Shown piece after piece: positions 61,093-64,000 of a DNA stretch of 64,000 bases. The notes under the pieces were generated by a model. That model was not told the origin of the DNA and ran no database searches. It was given only the letters and a program-made list of their open reading frames with translations. The number at the start of each line of letters is the position of its first letter. Position 1 is the stretch's first letter. Origin of the DNA: Eubacterium sp. (GTDB lineage: Bacteria; Bacillota; Clostridia; Oscillospirales; Acutalibacteraceae); the NCBI GenBank assembly GCA_017445905.1, contig JAFSRX010000063.1, positions 1 to 64,000 of the forward strand. The letters are read 5' to 3'. A program made the position numbers and the translations under genes.

Positions 61093-62010
61093 TCAGAATT
61101 CAGTTTTGATTGTTTTTATTGCTCCCGAGGGTGAATAATTCCAGCTTGAAATATGGTTTCCTTTTTCAAAGTAAGTAAGCTGCGTTTCGGTGTTGATATC
61201 GTCAAAAACCTCAACAACGGCAAGTTTTATTTTCATTTTTTCGGGAATAATCGACTTTATGTAGGCAGAAACGAGCTGTCCCTCACAAACTTCATCGCTA
61301 TATTCCGCAAGTCCCGCAAGATTCGGCGTTAGCTCAATAAAAATACCGTAGCTTTCAACACTTCTGACAATCCCCGTAACAGTATCGCCTCTTGAAAAAA
61401 GAGCGGCGTTCTCCTCCCAGGTTCCGAGGAGCTCTTTGAGAGAAAACGTCAGCTTATGAGGCTCTCTTTTTTTCAGAACTGTTCTTATTATCTGTCCCTC
61501 GCTGAGACGTTGAGAAGGGTTGCTTATCCTAGATACCGAAAGCATATCTATCGGAATCAGCGAATTTATTCCGCAGCCTATATCAATAAATGCGCCGAAT
61601 GCTTCAAGATGAGTTACAGCTGCGTCGATAATATCTCCCTGAGAAAGCTTATCAATATAATTCTTTAAACAATCTATCTGAACTATTCTTCTTGAAAGAA
61701 CGGCAATTTTTTCTCCGCTCTGTGTTCTGTGAAATCCGATTATACGAAAACAAACGGTTTTATTCACCTTTGAAATAAGCGCAATATCGCGGAGCGTTCC
61801 CTCCTGAATTCCAAAGGCGCCCTCTCTATAGGGTATAACTCCTTTGCAAACGCCCAAATCAATATGAAGATTATGTCCGCTGTCGCAGAGAAGAACTTTT
61901 CCCTCAACTATATCCCCGCTTTTCATAATATCCTTTATCTGCTGATAACTTTCAAATTTCCTTGAGAGCGCTTTATTTGTTCCTTCGGGATAGTATTTCA
62001 AAATAATCAT
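61093..62010 (-). CDS. Protein with three S1 RNA-binding domains
   Basis: A 305-residue protein with S1-type beta barrels at about 25-100 (GDIVEGKVLLCDSGHNLHIDLGVCKGVIP), 120-185 (GDIIDAAVTHLEAFGAFIDIGCGINSLIP) and 200-260 (GDTVTGIVRSVESYGIFIELTPNLAGLAEY). It resembles a shortened 30S ribosomal protein S1 and likely binds mRNA or regulates translation. Single gene. Confidence 0.88.
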   Translation of the reverse strand: MIILKYYPEGTNKALSRKFESYQQIKDIMKSGDIVEGKVLLCDSGHNLHIDLGVCKGVIPYREGAFGIQEGTLRDIALISKVNKTVCFRIIGFHRTQSGEKIAVLSRRIVQIDCLKNYIDKLSQGDIIDAAVTHLEAFGAFIDIGCGINSLIPIDMLSVSRISNPSQRLSEGQIIRTVLKKREPHKLTFSLKELLGTWEENAALFSRGDTVTGIVRSVESYGIFIELTPNLAGLAEYSDEVCEGQLVSAYIKSIIPEKMKIKLAVVEVFDDINTETQLTYFEKGNHISSWNYSPSGAIKTIKTEF

Positions 62011-62067
62011 TCCTTTTTATAATAAGACCTTTTTATAAATAACTATGATTTAAAAGTATTAATTATG

Positions 62068-62096
62068 TTGATAATGGCAAAAGTTGGTGGTATAAT
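62068..62096 (+). promoter_or_regulatory. Promoter of the DUF951-prfA-tsaC operon
   Basis: TTGATA, a 17-bp spacer and TATAAT. Confidence 0.8.
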
Positions 62097-62127
62097 AAAC
62101 TGAGTTTTTATGTGGGGGGATAAATCA

Positions 62128-62310
62128 ATGGATGTTAAAGTCGGCGATATTCTTATAATGAAAAAACCTCATCCCTGCAAAAACAATGAATTTGAGGTTT
62201 TGAGAATTGGTGCAGATTTCAAAATTCGCTGCACTAAATGCAGCCGCGAGGTTATGGTTGCAAGAAGCAAAATTGAGAAAAACATTAAATCAATAAAAGA
62301 AAATATCTAA
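62128..62310 (+). CDS. DUF951 protein
   Basis: A 60-residue protein with the family pattern VGDILIMKKPHPCKNNEFEVLRIGADFKIRCTKC: three cysteines and a basic C-terminus suggest a small zinc and nucleic-acid-binding protein. GGGGGG lies upstream of the ATG. It precedes prfA by 12 bases and is probably cotranscribed with it. Confidence 0.88.
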   Translation: MDVKVGDILIMKKPHPCKNNEFEVLRIGADFKIRCTKCSREVMVARSKIEKNIKSIKENI

Positions 62311-62322
62311 AAGGTAGAAACT

Positions 62323-63396
62323 ATGTTTGATAAATTGGTTCAGGTTGAAAAAAGATTTGACGAGGTAAACGAGCTTGTATGCAAAAGCGAAATTGTATCC
62401 GATATGGAGCAATACACAAAGCTTATGAAGGAATTAAAACAGCTCTCCCCCGTTGTTGAAAAATTCAGAGAATACAAAAAAGCAAAGGAAACCTTTGAGG
62501 AATCAAAGGAAATGCTTTCCGACAGCTCCCTTGATTCTGATTTTGCCCAGATGGTTAAAGAGGAATTTGAGCAGAGTAAAGAGGATATGGAAAAAATCAG
62601 CGAAGAGTTGAAAATTCTTCTTCTTCCGAGGGACCCCAACGATGACAGAAACGTTATCATTGAAATCCGCGGAGGCGCAGGTGGTGAGGAAAGCGCTCTT
62701 TTTGCAGGCGTTTTATATAGAATGTATAATATGTACGCCGAGGCAAAGGGCTTTAAATGCGAACTACTTTCCTCAAACGAAACAGGTCTTGGCGGTTTTA
62801 AGGAAGTCAGCTTTTCAGTAAACGGCGACGGCGCATATTCCCGCTTCAAGTTTGAATCCGGCGTTCACAGAGTTCAGCGTGTTCCCGAAACGGAAAGCCA
62901 GGGCAGGATTCACACCTCAACAACAACCGTTGCCGTTCTTCCTGAAGCGGATGATGTTGATTTTGAGCTCAACGAAAAGGATTTGGAAATAGATACCTTC
63001 CGTTCAAGCGGTGCAGGAGGCCAGCACATCAACAAGACCTCCTCGGCTATCAGAATAACCCATATCCCCACCGGAACCGTTGTTGAATGTCAGGATGAAA
63101 GAAGCCAGCACAAAAACAAAGAAAAGGCTATGAAGGTTCTTCGCGCAAGACTCTATGACGCTGAAAAGGCAAAACACGATGCTGAAATTGCAGGCGAAAG
63201 AAAAGCACAGGTTGGAACGGGCGACAGAAGTGAGAGAATAAGAACCTATAACTATCCCCAGGGAAGAGTTTCCGACCACAGAATTAACCTGACTCTTTAT
63301 AAGCTTGAGCAGATATTAAACGGCGACCTTGATGAGCTTATTGACGCTCTTATAACCGCCGATACAGCCGAAAAGCTAAAGGCTTCGGAAGAATAA
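62323..63396 (+). CDS. prfA: Peptide chain release factor 1
   Basis: A 357-residue class I release factor: GGQ motif (232-234) that triggers peptide release, the stop-codon tripeptide in the P-x-T position (PET, 188-190), which marks RF1 (UAA/UAG), and the stretch [20 protein letters not shown] precedes the start. Cotranscribed with the DUF951 and tsaC-like genes. Confidence 0.97.
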   Translation: MFDKLVQVEKRFDEVNELVCKSEIVSDMEQYTKLMKELKQLSPVVEKFREYKKAKETFEESKEMLSDSSLDSDFAQMVKEEFEQSKEDMEKISEELKILLLPRDPNDDRNVIIEIRGGAGGEESALFAGVLYRMYNMYAEAKGFKCELLSSNETGLGGFKEVSFSVNGDGAYSRFKFESGVHRVQRVPETESQGRIHTSTTTVAVLPEADDVDFELNEKDLEIDTFRSSGAGGQHINKTSSAIRITHIPTGTVVECQDERSQHKNKEKAMKVLRARLYDAEKAKHDAEIAGERKAQVGTGDRSERIRTYNYPQGRVSDHRINLTLYKLEQILNGDLDELIDALITADTAEKLKASEE

Positions 63397-63398
63397 AA

Positions 63399-64000
63399 AT
63401 GGAAACAAAAATACTTAAAAATTCAAAACAGGATATAGCTCTTGCGGGTGAAATAATCAAAAACGGCGGACTTGTTGCCTTTCCGACTGAAACGGTTTAC
63501 GGTCTCGGCGCAAATGCCCTTGACGATGAAGCTGTTAAAAGCATCTACCTCGCAAAAGGCAGACCGAGCGATAACCCTCTCATTGTTCACATTGCAAAAA
63601 AAGAGGATATTCCTCCGCTTGTTAAGGAAATACCGAAAAAAGCCGAAATGCTTATTGATGCATTTTTTCCGGCGCCGCTGACAATTATTCTGAAAAAATC
63701 CGACCTTGTTGGCGATACCGTAAGCGGAGGTCTTGATACAGTCGCTTTCCGTATGCCGAAAAACGAAACCGCAAGGGCGCTAATTGAGGCGGCAGGCGTT
63801 CCCGTTGCCGCTCCGAGTGCAAACACAAGCGGACTTCCCTCTCCAACGAAAGCAAGCCACGTTATCAGTGATATGAACGGAAAAATTGACGCTGTTGTTG
63901 ATGGCGGCGACTGTGAATACGGAGTTGAATCAACGGTTATAACTCTTGCCGGGGAAACCCCCGTTATTCTTCGACCCGGAGCAATAACAAAGGAAATGAT
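63399..64000 (+). CDS. Threonylcarbamoyl-AMP synthase (TsaC/Sua5 family), partial at window end
   Basis: The frame starts two bases after the prfA stop and runs off the window, showing about 200 residues. The YrdC fold is clear: NGGLVAFPTETVYGLGANALDDEAVKSIYLAKGRPSDNPLIVHI, then FPAPLTIIL, APSANTSG and YGVESTVI. It makes the threonylcarbamoyl-AMP needed for the t6A modification of tRNA. It is a Sua5 type if the missing C-terminal domain follows. Confidence 0.95.
   Translation, partial: METKILKNSKQDIALAGEIIKNGGLVAFPTETVYGLGANALDDEAVKSIYLAKGRPSDNPLIVHIAKKEDIPPLVKEIPKKAEMLIDAFFPAPLTIILKKSDLVGDTVSGGLDTVAFRMPKNETARALIEAAGVPVAAPSANTSGLPSPTKASHVISDMNGKIDAVVDGGDCEYGVESTVITLAGETPVILRPGAITKEM

Overview
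The window looks like a chromosomal segment of a low-GC, Gram-positive gut anaerobe of the class Clostridia (Ruminococcaceae/Oscillospirales-like). The evidence is a class B sortase with an SPKTG-type substrate, an LCP cell-wall protein, lipoproteins with threonine/lysine-rich linkers, a BspA-type leucine-rich repeat protein, PduL, a ferredoxin-nitroreductase, CdaR/PucR-type regulation, and short strong promoters with AGGAGG-type ribosome binding sites. Assignment to a species is not attempted. Everything here was read by eye; no database search was run.

Layout. 0-3 kb: cell-surface locus on the minus strand (sortase substrate, sortase B, LCP ligase). 3-9 kb: a translationally coupled pair of ABC exporters, a broken GH26-like gene, and a third ABC exporter. 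9-11.3 kb: GNAT acetyltransferase, ferredoxin-nitroreductase, two small genes. 11.3-15.6 kb: an accessory island with a tiny membrane peptide gene, a long run of hairpin-forming RNA, a tyrosine recombinase reduced to its catalytic domain, a DUF4417/toxin-like/immunity-like trio, and an ImmA/ImmR-like protease-repressor pair with a textbook autoregulated promoter; it ends at a partial copy of the tRNA-Gln 3' end. 15.8-26 kb: tRNA-Gln, CdaR-type regulator, membrane protein, DUF3048 lipoprotein, MATE exporter, lipase, thioredoxin system, glutathione peroxidase, TPM/zinc-ribbon/SPFH cluster. 27.8-29.3 kb: a 37-residue peptide gene and a REP-associated transposase with its palindromes. 29.3-50 kb: CapA protein, aldolase, SecA, sugar transferase, GH2 beta-galactosidase, radical SAM protein, Pth-Mfd, M23 peptidase, cysteine synthase, and a PepSY/two-component operon. 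50-56.8 kb: rplM-rpsI, PduL, uracil-DNA glycosylase, LRR protein, O-antigen ligase-like protein. 57-58.8 kb: Fic toxin with antitoxin, four-helix-bundle protein, tRNA-Gly. 59-64 kb: DnaD- and DnaC-like replication proteins, S1-domain protein, DUF951, prfA and the start of a tsaC/sua5-type gene that runs off the window.

The most striking unexplained pattern is that three unrelated genes (tRNA-Gln, tRNA-Gly, rpsI) each have their own 3' end repeated exactly, 166-202 bp downstream. Each has the same order: gene end, terminator hairpin, further strong hairpins, copy of the gene end, second hairpin. This looks either like scars of integrative elements that use gene 3' ends as attachment sites, or like a family of roughly 200-bp non-autonomous elements. 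Other unusual items are the dense hairpin region beside the recombinase, a structural RNA motif that may recur three times, and several families of short dispersed repeats.
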